A stretch of DNA of 64,000 bases from Blastococcus haudaquaticus (GTDB taxonomy: Bacteria > Actinomycetota > Actinomycetes > Mycobacteriales > Geodermatophilaceae): positions 248,001 through 312,000 of the forward strand of contig NZ_OCNK01000003.1 in the NCBI RefSeq assembly GCF_900230285.1. The letters are read 5' to 3'. The stretch's first letter is position 1, and each line of letters starts with the position of its first letter. The translations under genes were made by a program, and so were the position numbers. This document shows, piece by piece, positions 1 through 8,293 of the stretch. The notes beneath the pieces were generated by a model that ran no database searches, had not been told where the DNA came from, and saw only the letters and a program-made list of their open reading frames with translations.

Positions 1-725
1 AGGGTCGTCGCGTCCGGGTTGAGCACGCGGTCGAGGTTCACGGATTGCCGGTAGGTCTGGATGGACTCGCCGAGCGCGACGGGCGCCAGGACGGTCACGC
101 CCACGACGACTCCCACCACCGACCCGACCACCCGCCTGCGCCGGAGCGCGGAGGACGTGACGATCCGCAGGCCCACGTAGACGACCAGGATGAGCGCCCA
201 GTAGGTGCGGAAGAAGTAGGCGTAGGTCAGCGCAGCGGCAACGATCGCGAGTTCTCCCCGCAGGCCACGACCGGCGACCAGCACCACGAACACGACCGGG
301 AGGACCCACACCTCCTTGGAGTACTGCCCCAGGTACGCGCTGACGGTGACGACGTAGAGCCCCACCAGGAAGCCGGCGCGCAGGGTCACCGGGCCGCGGG
401 CGCCGAGCAACGCCGGATAGAGGGCCATCGCGGCGAACGAACTGCCGATCAGCGCGGCGAGCCAGGGCCGGTCGGCCGCGCCCAGGAACTCGTACAGCCG
501 CCCGACGTAGAGGTAGGAGGTGTCCTCGAAGGGGTGGTACTCACGGCGGGCGATCGACGCGATGGTGTTGCTGTCGTAGGAGTACCGGTCGGGTAGCAGC
601 GCGCGTGCCACCACGATCATCGGGAGCAGCGCGACCACCGCTGCGACGTAGAGGTCGCCGAGCCCCTCGACGGGCCCGGACGGGGTCCGACGCAGGCGGT
701 CCAGCGACGCGGAGAGACGGTTCAC
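1..725 (-). CDS. Wzy/EpsG-like polysaccharide polymerase, partial (C-terminus beyond left edge)
   Basis: The reverse strand is open from a GTG at 725 to the window edge (241 codons). The GTG follows a GGGGAG ribosome site. The product is strongly hydrophobic, with about six membrane spans. A charged extracellular loop after the first span begins DRYSYDSNTIASIARREY, and a later segment contains YLGQYSKEVWVLPVVF. This layout resembles EpsG/Wzy-type integral membrane proteins that polymerise undecaprenyl-linked repeat units, but no invariant catalytic motif proves it. The gene is divergent from the beta-helix gene at 901 and sits in a polysaccharide locus, which supports the inference. The last residues and the stop lie outside the window. 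Confidence 0.6.
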   Translation of the reverse strand, partial: MNRLSASLDRLRRTPSGPVEGLGDLYVAAVVALLPMIVVARALLPDRYSYDSNTIASIARREYHPFEDTSYLYVGRLYEFLGAADRPWLAALIGSSFAAMALYPALLGARGPVTLRAGFLVGLYVVTVSAYLGQYSKEVWVLPVVFVVLVAGRGLRGELAIVAAALTYAYFFRTYWALILVVYVGLRIVTSSALRRRRVVGSVVGVVVGVTVLAPVALGESIQTYRQSVNLDRVLNPDATT

Positions 726-849
726 CCGCGTTCGCTCCCCTTCTCGGTCGGTTCGTGCACACGTCGATCATCGCCTGCCGCGGCCCGGACGACGAGCCTT
801 CCCACCCCACCGGGGCGGTGCGGACCCGCCGCGGGGCACCCGCCCCTCG

Positions 850-855
850 TACGAT
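850..855 (+). promoter_or_regulatory. Candidate -10 element (TACGAT) of the beta-helix gene
   Basis: TACGAT fits the actinobacterial TANNNT -10 pattern and would give a 5' leader of about 38 bases. That leader contains a strong GGAGGAGG ribosome site at 886-893, seven bases before the GTG at 901. No clear -35 is visible. Confidence 0.35.
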
Positions 856-900
856 CGGCGACGGCTGGGCCGGGCATCCAGCAGCGGAGGAGGCGGCACG

Positions 901-2433
901 GTGGATCGCACGGCCGGGCTGTCGCGCCGCGCCTTCGGCCTCGGCGTCGTCGGCACCGCCGCGGTGACCGCGGCCGCCGTGGCCACCGGCACCGTCGTCC
1001 TGCTCGACGGGGACGACGTCGACCCCACCGGGGCGGCCGACTCCTCCGGCGGCATCCAGCGTCGGATCGACGACGCCCCCGACGGTGCGGTCATCGCGAT
1101 CCCTGCCGGCGCCGTGCTCCGGTGCACCTCCACCATCACCCTCGGCGGCACCGGGAAGAGCCTCGTCGGCCCGGGCGAGCTGCGCTTCACCGAGGGGGTG
1201 GACGACGCAGCGGCGCTGCTCGTGACCGGGAACGGCAGCCGCATCGCCCAGGTCACGGTGACCAACCCGAACGAGCTCATCGGCACCCCCGACGGCCGGC
1301 GCAGCTCGGGCATCGACATCAACGCCCACGACGTGACGGTGACCGACTGCCGGGTCGACCGGTTCAACCACGGCATCGTCGTGGCGGCCGACGGGGAGTG
1401 GCTCGGGGCCCAGATCCTGGGCAACCGGGTGACCAACGTCGTCGGCGCCGGGGGAGGCCGGGGCAGCGACTCGCCGGAGGGCGAGGACCGGGGGGACGGG
1501 ATCACCGTCTGGGGCGCGCAGGCCACCGTCGTGGGGAACGTCGTCTCGGCGCTGCCCGGCACGGACGCGCGCATCGGCATCCATGCCGAGGCGCTCGGCG
1601 ACGGCGCGGAGGAGCGGCCGCCGCACAGCGACGCGATGGTGACCATCAGCGGCAACGTCGTGACCGGGCCGTTCCGGCGCTCCATCGTCCTCGAGGAGAT
1701 CGATTCCGGCACGGTCGTGGGCAACACCTGCGCGGACGCGACATGGTGGTCCATCGCGCTGATCTCGGGGTCGGCCTGTCTCGTCGCCGACAACACCATC
1801 CGCTACTCGCGGACCGCCGACGACGACCAGGGGTACGCCTACAGCCCGGTGCGCGCGGCGGTCCAGGTCTACGGCGGCCGAGGCCACGTGGTCCGCGGCA
1901 ACACCGTGACCGTCACCGGGGACGCCGACGCGTTCGTCGTCCTGACCGAGCTGGGATCCCCGCCGGAGGACGCGCTGGTGTCCGGCAACTCGTGCCAGGT
2001 CGCCGAGGGTGGGAGCTGCACCCGGGGCGTCAGCATGGTCGGCGACCGGGGTCCGGTGCGGCCCCGCGTCACGGGCAACGTGTTCAGCGGGATGTCGACG
2101 GCGGGCATCTACCTCGGCGGTGCGACGAGCCCGGACGTCGAGGGCAACACCGTCGTGGGGGGAGCGGGGTGCGAGCACGGCGTGCTCGGTGACGCCGCGG
2201 CCAACTCGGGAGCGGCTGTCCTCGGGAACCGGATCGTGGACTGCGGGACCGGCATCGGACTGTTCTTCGTCACCTCCGCCCTGGTCTCCGCCAACACGAC
2301 GCAGGGCTGCGCCACCGCGATCGACCTGTTCGAGAGCGGTGGCGTGGTGGCCGTGGGGAACCTCTCCATCGGGGCCGGCTCCGCCGTGGCGAACCGCGGC
2401 ACCAACACCGTGCTCCCGGAGCCGGCCGGCTGA
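901..2433 (+). CDS. Tat-exported right-handed parallel beta-helix protein
   Basis: The 510-residue product starts with a twin-arginine leader (SRRAFGLGVV at residues 8-17, then an Ala/Val-rich h-region to about residue 35), so it should be exported folded. The rest is a repetitive series of short strands of the type GNxVTG and VSGNTC. This is the signature of parallel beta-helix (PbH1/NosD/pectate-lyase-like) folds used by carbohydrate lyases, epimerases and glycan-binding proteins. No catalytic set could be assigned. GTG at 901 is chosen because GGAGGAGG lies seven bases upstream. It is followed by three CelD-like genes on the same strand, suggesting it acts on or binds the polysaccharide made here. 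Substrate and activity are unknown. Confidence 0.75.
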   Translation: MDRTAGLSRRAFGLGVVGTAAVTAAAVATGTVVLLDGDDVDPTGAADSSGGIQRRIDDAPDGAVIAIPAGAVLRCTSTITLGGTGKSLVGPGELRFTEGVDDAAALLVTGNGSRIAQVTVTNPNELIGTPDGRRSSGIDINAHDVTVTDCRVDRFNHGIVVAADGEWLGAQILGNRVTNVVGAGGGRGSDSPEGEDRGDGITVWGAQATVVGNVVSALPGTDARIGIHAEALGDGAEERPPHSDAMVTISGNVVTGPFRRSIVLEEIDSGTVVGNTCADATWWSIALISGSACLVADNTIRYSRTADDDQGYAYSPVRAAVQVYGGRGHVVRGNTVTVTGDADAFVVLTELGSPPEDALVSGNSCQVAEGGSCTRGVSMVGDRGPVRPRVTGNVFSGMSTAGIYLGGATSPDVEGNTVVGGAGCEHGVLGDAAANSGAAVLGNRIVDCGTGIGLFFVTSALVSANTTQGCATAIDLFESGGVVAVGNLSIGAGSAVANRGTNTVLPEPAG

Positions 2434-2497
2434 CCGGCACCTCCCCCCAACTGGTACCTCTGCCTCCGGATACGGCCGGCCGGCCGTGCCCGGCAAC

Positions 2498-2503
2498 TAC
2501 TCT
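2498..2503 (+). promoter_or_regulatory. -10 element (TACTCT) of a leaderless promoter for the first CelD-like gene
   Basis: TACTCT ends six bases before the GTG at 2510 and no Shine-Dalgarno sequence precedes that GTG. This places the transcription start on or next to the start codon. A perfect 16-base palindrome (ACGGCCGGCCGGCCGT, 2472-2487) lies just upstream in the -35 area and could be an operator. Confidence 0.5.
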
Positions 2504-2509
2504 GCGCAC

Positions 2510-3751
2510 GTGATCTCGCCCCAGGCCGCGTCCCCGGCGCCCACGCCCCAGGCCGCGGTACGAGGGGTCGGGTCGCTGGTCTGCCGGTTCGTTCCCGACG
2601 CCGCCATCGACGATGCGCTCGTCAGGGCCTGGCAGGACCTCGCAACGCGGGCTGCCGAGCCGAACCCCTTCGCCGAGGCGGAGGTCGTCGCGCCGGCGCT
2701 GCGCCACCTCGGGGACGGCAGGCGCACCGGCATCCTCGCCGTCGGCGACGGTGCGAGGCTGCTGGCGGTGCTGCCGGTCGTGTGGCCGGTCGTCGCTCCC
2801 CTGGGGCCGCGCGGCCGGCTCCCGCTGCCCCTGGCGCAGGTGCCGGTCCAGCCCTACCGCCCGCTCGGCACGCCTTTGGTCGACGCCGACGAACCCGTCG
2901 CGGCGCTCGATGCGCTGCTGCGCCCGCCGCGCTCCTTCCCCGCGCCGGCGCTGCTGATCCGCAACTTCGGGGAGGACGGACCGGTCGCTGCGGCGCTCGA
3001 CCAGGCGCTCGCCGCCCGGGGGCAGCGGGCACTGCGCACCAAGACCTACGAGCGGGCGCTGCTCGAGCGCGAGGGCGGTCCGACGCCGAACAAGAACCGC
3101 AAGAACCGGTACAACCGCCTCCGCCGGCACCGGGCAGATCTGGCCGAGGCGCTCGGCGAGGTCGCCGTCGTCGACCGCTCGGAGGACCCGGCCGCCATCG
3201 AGGACTTCCTGCGGCTGGAGGACAGCGGCTGGAAGGGGCGGGCCGGGACGGCGCTGGCTGCCGCCGGGAGCCACGCCACCTGGTTCCGCGAGGTTACCGC
3301 CGCATGGCGCGCGCAGGGCCGGCTCGAGGTGCTCTCGCTCGAGGTGGCCGGGCGGTCGGCGGCCATGATCTGCAACGTCAGCGTCGGCACGGCTTCCTTC
3401 CACCTCAAGTCCGCCTACGACGAGTCGTTGAGCGATCACCGCCCCGGCTCGCTCCTGGTCCTGCACTGCGTCGAGACCGTCGCCGGCGGGCCGTTCGACT
3501 GGCGCGACTCCTGCACCGTCCCGGACAACACCCTGTTCAACCAGCTGTGGCCCAGCCGCCGGCGGCTGTCGACGGTCGTGGTGCCGATGCGTGGCCGGAC
3601 CGGGACCGTCGCGGTCACGGGCATCGAGGGAGCCCGGTGGGTGGGGCGACTGCCGGGGAGAGCGAGGGCGGCGCTCGCCGCCCGCGACGCGGACGACGCG
3701 GGCCCCACCCCCGCACTCGGCGTCGTCGAGGAGGCCCTGCGGCATGTCTAG
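2510..3751 (+). CDS. CelD/FemAB-like GNAT acyltransferase (first of three)
   Basis: The 413-residue product has the two-lobed GNAT fold of the CelD/BcsL group (Acetyltransf_6 type). The N-terminal lobe carries RAAEPNPFAEAEVVAPALRH. The central region has FLRLEDSGWKGRAGTAL (around residues 225-245) and the C-terminal lobe ends with DSCTVPDNTLFNQLWPSRR. Such proteins are found in exopolysaccharide loci and are thought to transfer acyl or aminoacyl groups to the glycan; the donor here is unknown. The GTG at 2510 is chosen because a TACTCT -10 lies six bases upstream. The stop overlaps the start of the next gene by 8 bp. It is a clear tandem paralogue of the gene at 3744. Confidence 0.75.
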   Translation: MISPQAASPAPTPQAAVRGVGSLVCRFVPDAAIDDALVRAWQDLATRAAEPNPFAEAEVVAPALRHLGDGRRTGILAVGDGARLLAVLPVVWPVVAPLGPRGRLPLPLAQVPVQPYRPLGTPLVDADEPVAALDALLRPPRSFPAPALLIRNFGEDGPVAAALDQALAARGQRALRTKTYERALLEREGGPTPNKNRKNRYNRLRRHRADLAEALGEVAVVDRSEDPAAIEDFLRLEDSGWKGRAGTALAAAGSHATWFREVTAAWRAQGRLEVLSLEVAGRSAAMICNVSVGTASFHLKSAYDESLSDHRPGSLLVLHCVETVAGGPFDWRDSCTVPDNTLFNQLWPSRRRLSTVVVPMRGRTGTVAVTGIEGARWVGRLPGRARAALAARDADDAGPTPALGVVEEALRHV

Positions 3752-4883
3752 GTCGCCGTCGGCCGGCCATGTCACCCGTGTCCTGGAGCGCCCCGACGCG
3801 CACCTGATCGCGCAGTGGCGGGATCTCGCCACCCGCGCCGCCGAGGCCAATCCCTTCGCCGAACCCGACGTCGTCGTCCCGGCCATGCGGCATCTCGACG
3901 GGCGGGACGCAGCCCTGCTCACCGTCTGGGACGGGGACCGCCTCGACGCGCTCCTGCCGGTGCGCTGGCCGATGCGCATCCCCCTGCCCGGCGGGCGCTG
4001 GCTGCCGTTGCCGGCCTGGGAGGCCACCACGCTGCCCTACCGCCCGCTGGGCACCCCACTGCTCGACCGGACGCGAGCGGTCGACGCGGCGGCGGCCCTG
4101 CTCCGGCCGCCGGTGAGCGCGCGCCGACCCGCTGCGATGCTGGGCGTCCGCGCCTTCTCCGACGACGGTCCCGTGGCGGCTGCCTTCGACGAGGCCCTGG
4201 CCGGCGGCGGCCGGACCGTGCTGCGGCTGAAGACGTACCAGCGGGCCGTGTTCCTGAGCGACAGCGGCACGACGCCGGGCAAGAGCGGGCGGCGCCGGTA
4301 CCGGCAGGTGCGGGCCGCGCGCGAGAAGTTGGACCAGCAGGTCGGGGTGAGCACGATCCTCGACCGCTCCGGCGACCCGTCCGCCGTCGAGGACTTCCTG
4401 CGCCTGGAGGCCTCCGGCTGGAAGGGCCGGGCAGGCAGCGCACTCGCCTGCCGGCCGGAGCACGCCGACTGGTTCCGCGAGATGTGCGCCGGACTCGCTG
4501 CGCAGGGCCGGCTGGAGCTGCTGTCGCTGCGGGCGGGTGGCAAGGACCTGGCGATGGAGTGCTGCCTGCTCGCCGGTGAGGACGCCTTCCACCTGAAAGC
4601 TGCCTACGACGAGGCCTACGCCGACTACGTGCCTGGCATGCAGCCGCTGCTCCACGTCATCGACGGACAGGGGGGCAAGGCGCACCGGCGTGATTCGTGC
4701 ACGCTGCCCGACAACGCGTTGATGAACTCCCTCTGGCCGGACCGTCGCACTCTGTCCACCGTGCTGCTGCCGTTGCACGGTGCGGTCGGCGGCGCCACCC
4801 TGGGCCTGGTCCGAGGTGCCCGCCGGACAGTCGGTCGCGGGCGGGCCGCGGTAGGCCGCCTGCGGAAGCGGAGCGAGGCGTGA
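3744..4883 (+). CDS. CelD/FemAB-like GNAT acyltransferase (second of three)
   Basis: This 379-residue protein repeats the pattern of its upstream neighbour: RAAEANPFAEPDVVVPAMRH near the N-terminus, FLRLEASGWKGRAGSAL in the centre, and DSCTLPDNALMNSLWPDRR near the C-terminus. The two probably arose by tandem duplication, yet differ at many positions, so they may have separate acceptor or donor specificities. The ATG at 3744 overlaps the previous stop (ATGTCTAG), indicating coupled translation, and the stop at 4883 overlaps the GTG of the third gene. No export signal or membrane segment is present, so it should act in the cytoplasm on a lipid-linked or nucleotide-activated intermediate. That last point is inference. 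Confidence 0.75.
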   Translation: MSRSPSAGHVTRVLERPDAHLIAQWRDLATRAAEANPFAEPDVVVPAMRHLDGRDAALLTVWDGDRLDALLPVRWPMRIPLPGGRWLPLPAWEATTLPYRPLGTPLLDRTRAVDAAAALLRPPVSARRPAAMLGVRAFSDDGPVAAAFDEALAGGGRTVLRLKTYQRAVFLSDSGTTPGKSGRRRYRQVRAAREKLDQQVGVSTILDRSGDPSAVEDFLRLEASGWKGRAGSALACRPEHADWFREMCAGLAAQGRLELLSLRAGGKDLAMECCLLAGEDAFHLKAAYDEAYADYVPGMQPLLHVIDGQGGKAHRRDSCTLPDNALMNSLWPDRRTLSTVLLPLHGAVGGATLGLVRGARRTVGRGRAAVGRLRKRSEA

Positions 4884-6016
4884 GCGCGGCGGCCCTGCGC
4901 GTCGACGTGGTCACCGACGACGCAGCCTTCGAAGCGATGGCGGTGGCCTGGGACGAGCTGGTCGCGTCGTGCGCCACCTCGACGCCGTTCCAGGCCCATC
5001 CCTGGCTGACCTCCTGGTGGCGGTCCTACGGCTCACCCGGGCGGCTGCGCGTCGTGCGCGTCCACGACGGCGACCGGATGGTCGCGGCGGCGGCCCTCGT
5101 CGTCGAGCGCCGTGGGCCCGTGCGCCTGCTCCGGCCGGTGGGCGCCGGGATCTCCGACTTCGGCGACGTCCTCCTTGCCGACGACGTCGCGTCCAGGACC
5201 GCCGCGCTGGAGGCGCTGGTGGGGGCGCTGCTCGCGCTGGACGGCTGGGACGCGCTCGACGTCCCCGAGGCCCGGCCCGGGTCCGTGATGTCGGAGCTGG
5301 CGGCCCGCTGGGCGGGCGGCCGGGCGGTCATCCCCGCCTCCACGTGCCTCGAGCTGCCGGTGCTGCCGCTGCCCGAGCTGCTCTCCGGATTGCCCGGCAA
5401 GACCGCCAAGCACATCCGCCGCAAGCTGCGCCGGATCGACGAGGTCGGGGTCGAGGCGGTCGTCGTGGCCCCTGCCGAGGCGGCCGACGCCGTCGACGAG
5501 CTGCTGGCCCTGCATGCCGCCCAGTGGTCGGGGCGCGGGATGAACCCCGAGCACGGACGGGACCGCTTCCGCCGGCACCTCCGCGGCGCCGTCTCGGCCA
5601 TGGCCGGCGACGGACGTGCGGTGCTGGTGCGCTACCTGCACGACGGTCGGACGGCGGGACTGCGCCTCAACGTCGCCGACCAGCGGCTCGCGGGCGCCTA
5701 CCTCGCCGGCGTGGACCCCGCGCTCCGCGAAGCGGTCGACGTCGCCACCCTGATGATGCGGCACAACCTCGAGCTGGCCGAGGCGGCCGGCGTCGGGACG
5801 CTGAGCCTCCTGCGGGGCGAGGAGGAGTACAAGTTCCGGTGGCGCCCGGACGCCGTCCGCAACGAGCGCATCGTGCTCGGGCGGCCGAGGAGCCTGCCGG
5901 CCGTCGTCCACCTGGCCGCTGTTCGCGGGCGTGGCCGCGCGGTCCCGTGGGTCAAAGCGCGGGCGCCGTGGGTGCGGGAGATCCGCGACCGCGCCCTGAA
6001 GACCCTGCGCCGCTAG
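4880..6016 (+). CDS. CelD/BcsL-like GNAT acyltransferase (third of three)
   Basis: This 378-residue protein is a more classical CelD/Acetyltransf_6 member than the two before it. It has TPFQAHPWLTSWWRSYG near residues 32-48, LPGKTAKHIRRKLRRIDE in the middle and SLLRGEEEYKFRWRPD near residue 320. The GEExYKxRW signature is typical of this family's C-terminal lobe. GTG at 4880 overlaps the previous stop (GTGA), so the three genes form one translationally coupled unit. It is not simply a third copy of the first two, being much more diverged. The last codons (CTGCGCCGCTAG) also form the first unit of a 19-bp tandem repeat that continues into the intergenic space. Confidence 0.78.
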   Translation: MSAAALRVDVVTDDAAFEAMAVAWDELVASCATSTPFQAHPWLTSWWRSYGSPGRLRVVRVHDGDRMVAAAALVVERRGPVRLLRPVGAGISDFGDVLLADDVASRTAALEALVGALLALDGWDALDVPEARPGSVMSELAARWAGGRAVIPASTCLELPVLPLPELLSGLPGKTAKHIRRKLRRIDEVGVEAVVVAPAEAADAVDELLALHAAQWSGRGMNPEHGRDRFRRHLRGAVSAMAGDGRAVLVRYLHDGRTAGLRLNVADQRLAGAYLAGVDPALREAVDVATLMMRHNLELAEAAGVGTLSLLRGEEEYKFRWRPDAVRNERIVLGRPRSLPAVVHLAAVRGRGRAVPWVKARAPWVREIRDRALKTLRR

Positions 6017-6079
6017 CCAGGCCCTGCGCTGCTGGGCAGGCCCAGCGCCGCTGGACACACCCTGCGCCGCTGGACCAGG
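6003..6079. repeat. Four copies of a 19-bp tandem repeat between convergent genes
   Basis: The units are CCCTGCGCCGCTAGCCAGG (6003-6021), CCCTGCGCTGCTGGGCAGG (6022-6040), CCCAGCGCCGCTGGACACA (6041-6059) and CCCTGCGCCGCTGGACCAGG (6060-6079). The first unit overlaps the last codons of the third CelD-like gene. The array ends 24 bp before the stop of the convergent flippase gene. Confidence 0.85.
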
Positions 6080-6103
6080 CCGGGCGTGCGGGCGGCTGCG
6101 GGG

Positions 6104-7723
6104 TCAGTCGGCCGCGCGGCCGCGCGTGCGCCGGACAAGAGCGGTCGCGCCGGCCCTCACCTCGGGCACCTGCAGCACCCACGTGGTCGCGCCGTACACG
6201 GCGGCCACGACGAGCCCGCCGACGACCACCGCCGGCGCCACCGGGAGGCTGTCGCCCACGCCGCGCAGCACCGCCCAGGCGGCGAGCCCGGCCGCGCCGC
6301 CGGCGACGGTCGCTCGGGCCAGCAGGCCGAGCAGCGGGGTGTACGGGAGCGCGACGACCCGCGAGCGCAAGCCCACCAGGAGCAGTGCGGCGGCGACGGT
6401 GATCCCCACCGCGTTGGCCAGGGCGAGTCCGGTGGCACCGAGGGGCCCGACGGCCAGGACGCTCACGCCGACCGTGGCGGCCAGCCCGCTGGCCGTCGCC
6501 ACGGCCGGCCACCACGTCCGCTGCGCCCGGGACCAGTAGCAGGTGGCGAGGACGCCGACCAGCGTCTGCCCGAGCAGGCCAACTGCGTACACCCGCATGA
6601 TCACGGCCGTCTCGGCCACGTCGCCGGCGGTGAACTCACCGCGCAGGAACAGGAACTGGATGACCTGCGGCGCGCAGGCGACGAGCGCGGCGATCGCCGG
6701 GAGGATCACCAGGACGGCCAGCCGGAGGGTCTGCTCGACCCCGGCGCGCAGCTCGTCGGTCCGGCCACCCGCGGCGTGCCTGGCCAGCGAGGGCATGGAC
6801 ACCATCGCGATGGCCATGGCGAGGGCCAGCGGGATCTGCGCCACCTTCGTCGCGTAGTTGAGGTGCGAGATCGTGCCGGCGTCCAGCGTGCTGCCGAAGA
6901 ACCGCTCGACCACGACCTGCGCCTGCCGGCCCAGCGTGTAGAGACCGACCGGCAGGAAGGCCACCGCCGCGAGCAGCAGCCCCCGGTCCAGCCCCAGACG
7001 GAGGTTGCGCACGTGCACCCGGCGCAGGAACGGGCCGAGCTGCAGCGCGACCATGCCGGCGGCCCCGACGCTGAGCCCGAGGGCCGCGGCGAAGATCCCG
7101 AGCCGGTCGTGCAGCAGGAGCAGGCAGGCGAGGATGCCGACGTTGTAGACGACGTACACCCAGGCCGGCACGAGGAAGCGCTGGTGCGCGCGCAGCGTGG
7201 CCATGAGCACGCCCGAGAGCCCCAGGAAGAGGATGGTCGGTGCCGCGGCCCGCACGCAGCGCACGGCCAGCTCGGGCTCGGCCAGGCCGGGGGCGAGGAC
7301 GGCGACCAGCCCCGGCGCCAGGAGGGCGACCAGCGCGGTGAGGCCCGCCAGGAGCAGGCCGAGCGGGATCACGCTGCGGTCGAGGACCCGCTGCACGGTG
7401 CCGCGCAACTCCAGCTCGCGCGCCAGCCGGGGCACGAGGAGGTAGGCGAGCGCACCCTCCATGAGCAGCGGGCTGGCCGTCTCCGGGATCATCCACGCGA
7501 CGAGGAAGGCGTCGGTCTCCGCGCTGGCCCCGAAGTAGTGGGCGAGCAGGACGTCGCGCAGCAGGCCGAGGACGGCACCGATGATCTCGATGGCGGTGAC
7601 CAGGCCGGCGGTGTAGAGCAGCCGGACCTTGTGCGTCATGCCCGGCCGCGCGCCCGCGTCGGCACGCTCGGGCGCCACGGCGGCCTCGTCGGCCGCCCGG
7701 GCCGGCCCCGTCACGGACGCCAC
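6104..7723 (-). CDS. MurJ/MviN-like lipid-linked oligosaccharide flippase
   Basis: The 539-residue product has about 14 membrane spans and the MOP-superfamily MurJ layout, including GLLRDVLLAHYFGASAETDA after the first span and SPLLMEGALAYLLVPRLARE. MurJ proteins flip undecaprenyl-linked precursors across the membrane. In this polysaccharide locus it more likely flips the local repeat unit than lipid II, which is inference from context. The start is uncertain: GTG 7723 gives a 28-residue polar N-terminus, while ATG 7639 (MTHKVRLLY) would begin just before the first span. Neither has a good ribosome site. It is the last gene of the reverse-strand operon after deacetylase, GT4 and VanZ-like genes. 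Confidence 0.82.
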   Translation of the reverse strand: MASVTGPARAADEAAVAPERADAGARPGMTHKVRLLYTAGLVTAIEIIGAVLGLLRDVLLAHYFGASAETDAFLVAWMIPETASPLLMEGALAYLLVPRLARELELRGTVQRVLDRSVIPLGLLLAGLTALVALLAPGLVAVLAPGLAEPELAVRCVRAAAPTILFLGLSGVLMATLRAHQRFLVPAWVYVVYNVGILACLLLLHDRLGIFAAALGLSVGAAGMVALQLGPFLRRVHVRNLRLGLDRGLLLAAVAFLPVGLYTLGRQAQVVVERFFGSTLDAGTISHLNYATKVAQIPLALAMAIAMVSMPSLARHAAGGRTDELRAGVEQTLRLAVLVILPAIAALVACAPQVIQFLFLRGEFTAGDVAETAVIMRVYAVGLLGQTLVGVLATCYWSRAQRTWWPAVATASGLAATVGVSVLAVGPLGATGLALANAVGITVAAALLLVGLRSRVVALPYTPLLGLLARATVAGGAAGLAAWAVLRGVGDSLPVAPAVVVGGLVVAAVYGATTWVLQVPEVRAGATALVRRTRGRAAD

Positions 7724-7853
7724 CGCGCGGGCAGGACGGAGCAGGGCGTCACGCGCTGCCCGCCCGGTCGGCGTCCGGCATGGTGCATCCCCCTACGGTC
7801 CGGGCCACGGTAGCCGGGCCGCGGACCGGGAGGCCCGCTCGTCGTTCCCGGCC

Positions 7854-8282
7854 TCACTCGTGCGGGGAGCACGGAGCAGGCCCGCCCGGGCGCTGCGCAC
7901 GCCGCCGCCGGACGGCGCGCAGCAGCAGCACGCCCACCGCCGCGCCGGCCGAGTTGGCGAGCACGTCGGTCACGGTCGGCTGCCGGTCGGGCAGTACCGT
8001 CTGCACGACCTCGACCAGCAGCGAGGCCCCGGAGCACAGGGCCCACACCTGCCATGCCGGGGTGCGCGGCAGAGCGGCCGCCAGCAGCAGCCCGATCGGC
8101 ACGAAGAGCAGCACGTTGGCCACGAGCTCCACGCGCTCGAAGCTCACGGACGAGATCCCCGCGTCCGTGCGCGCCGTCTCGGTGACCAGTTGGATCAACT
8201 CGGCCGGCGAGGGGCCGAGGGTGCTCGCGCCGACCAGGACCGCGAACAGCACCAGCGCGCGGAGGGCCCACCGCGGTGTCAT
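7854..8282 (-). CDS. VanZ-like membrane protein
   Basis: The 142-residue product has four predicted membrane spans and the VanZ-family pattern. It has an N-terminal span, then FERVELVANVLLFVPIGLLLAA with the conserved N-x5-P motif, then SLLVEVVQTVLPDRQPTVTDVLANSAGAA, where E, Q, D and N are typical. VanZ-like proteins are common in actinobacterial surface-glycan loci; their biochemical role is poorly known and teicoplanin resistance cannot be assumed. ATG at 8282 lies 11 bp after the stop of the upstream GT4 gene, so it belongs to the same operon. Confidence 0.8.
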   Translation of the reverse strand: MTPRWALRALVLFAVLVGASTLGPSPAELIQLVTETARTDAGISSVSFERVELVANVLLFVPIGLLLAAALPRTPAWQVWALCSGASLLVEVVQTVLPDRQPTVTDVLANSAGAAVGVLLLRAVRRRRAQRPGGPAPCSPHE

Positions 8283-8293
8283 GGCCGGCCAAC

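Noticed and set aside
541-2496. A 651-codon reverse-strand open frame opposite the beta-helix gene
   Set aside because: It is an antisense shadow typical of very high G+C DNA: Asp/Arg/Gly/His-rich with no motifs, while the forward frame has a Tat signal and beta-helix repeats.
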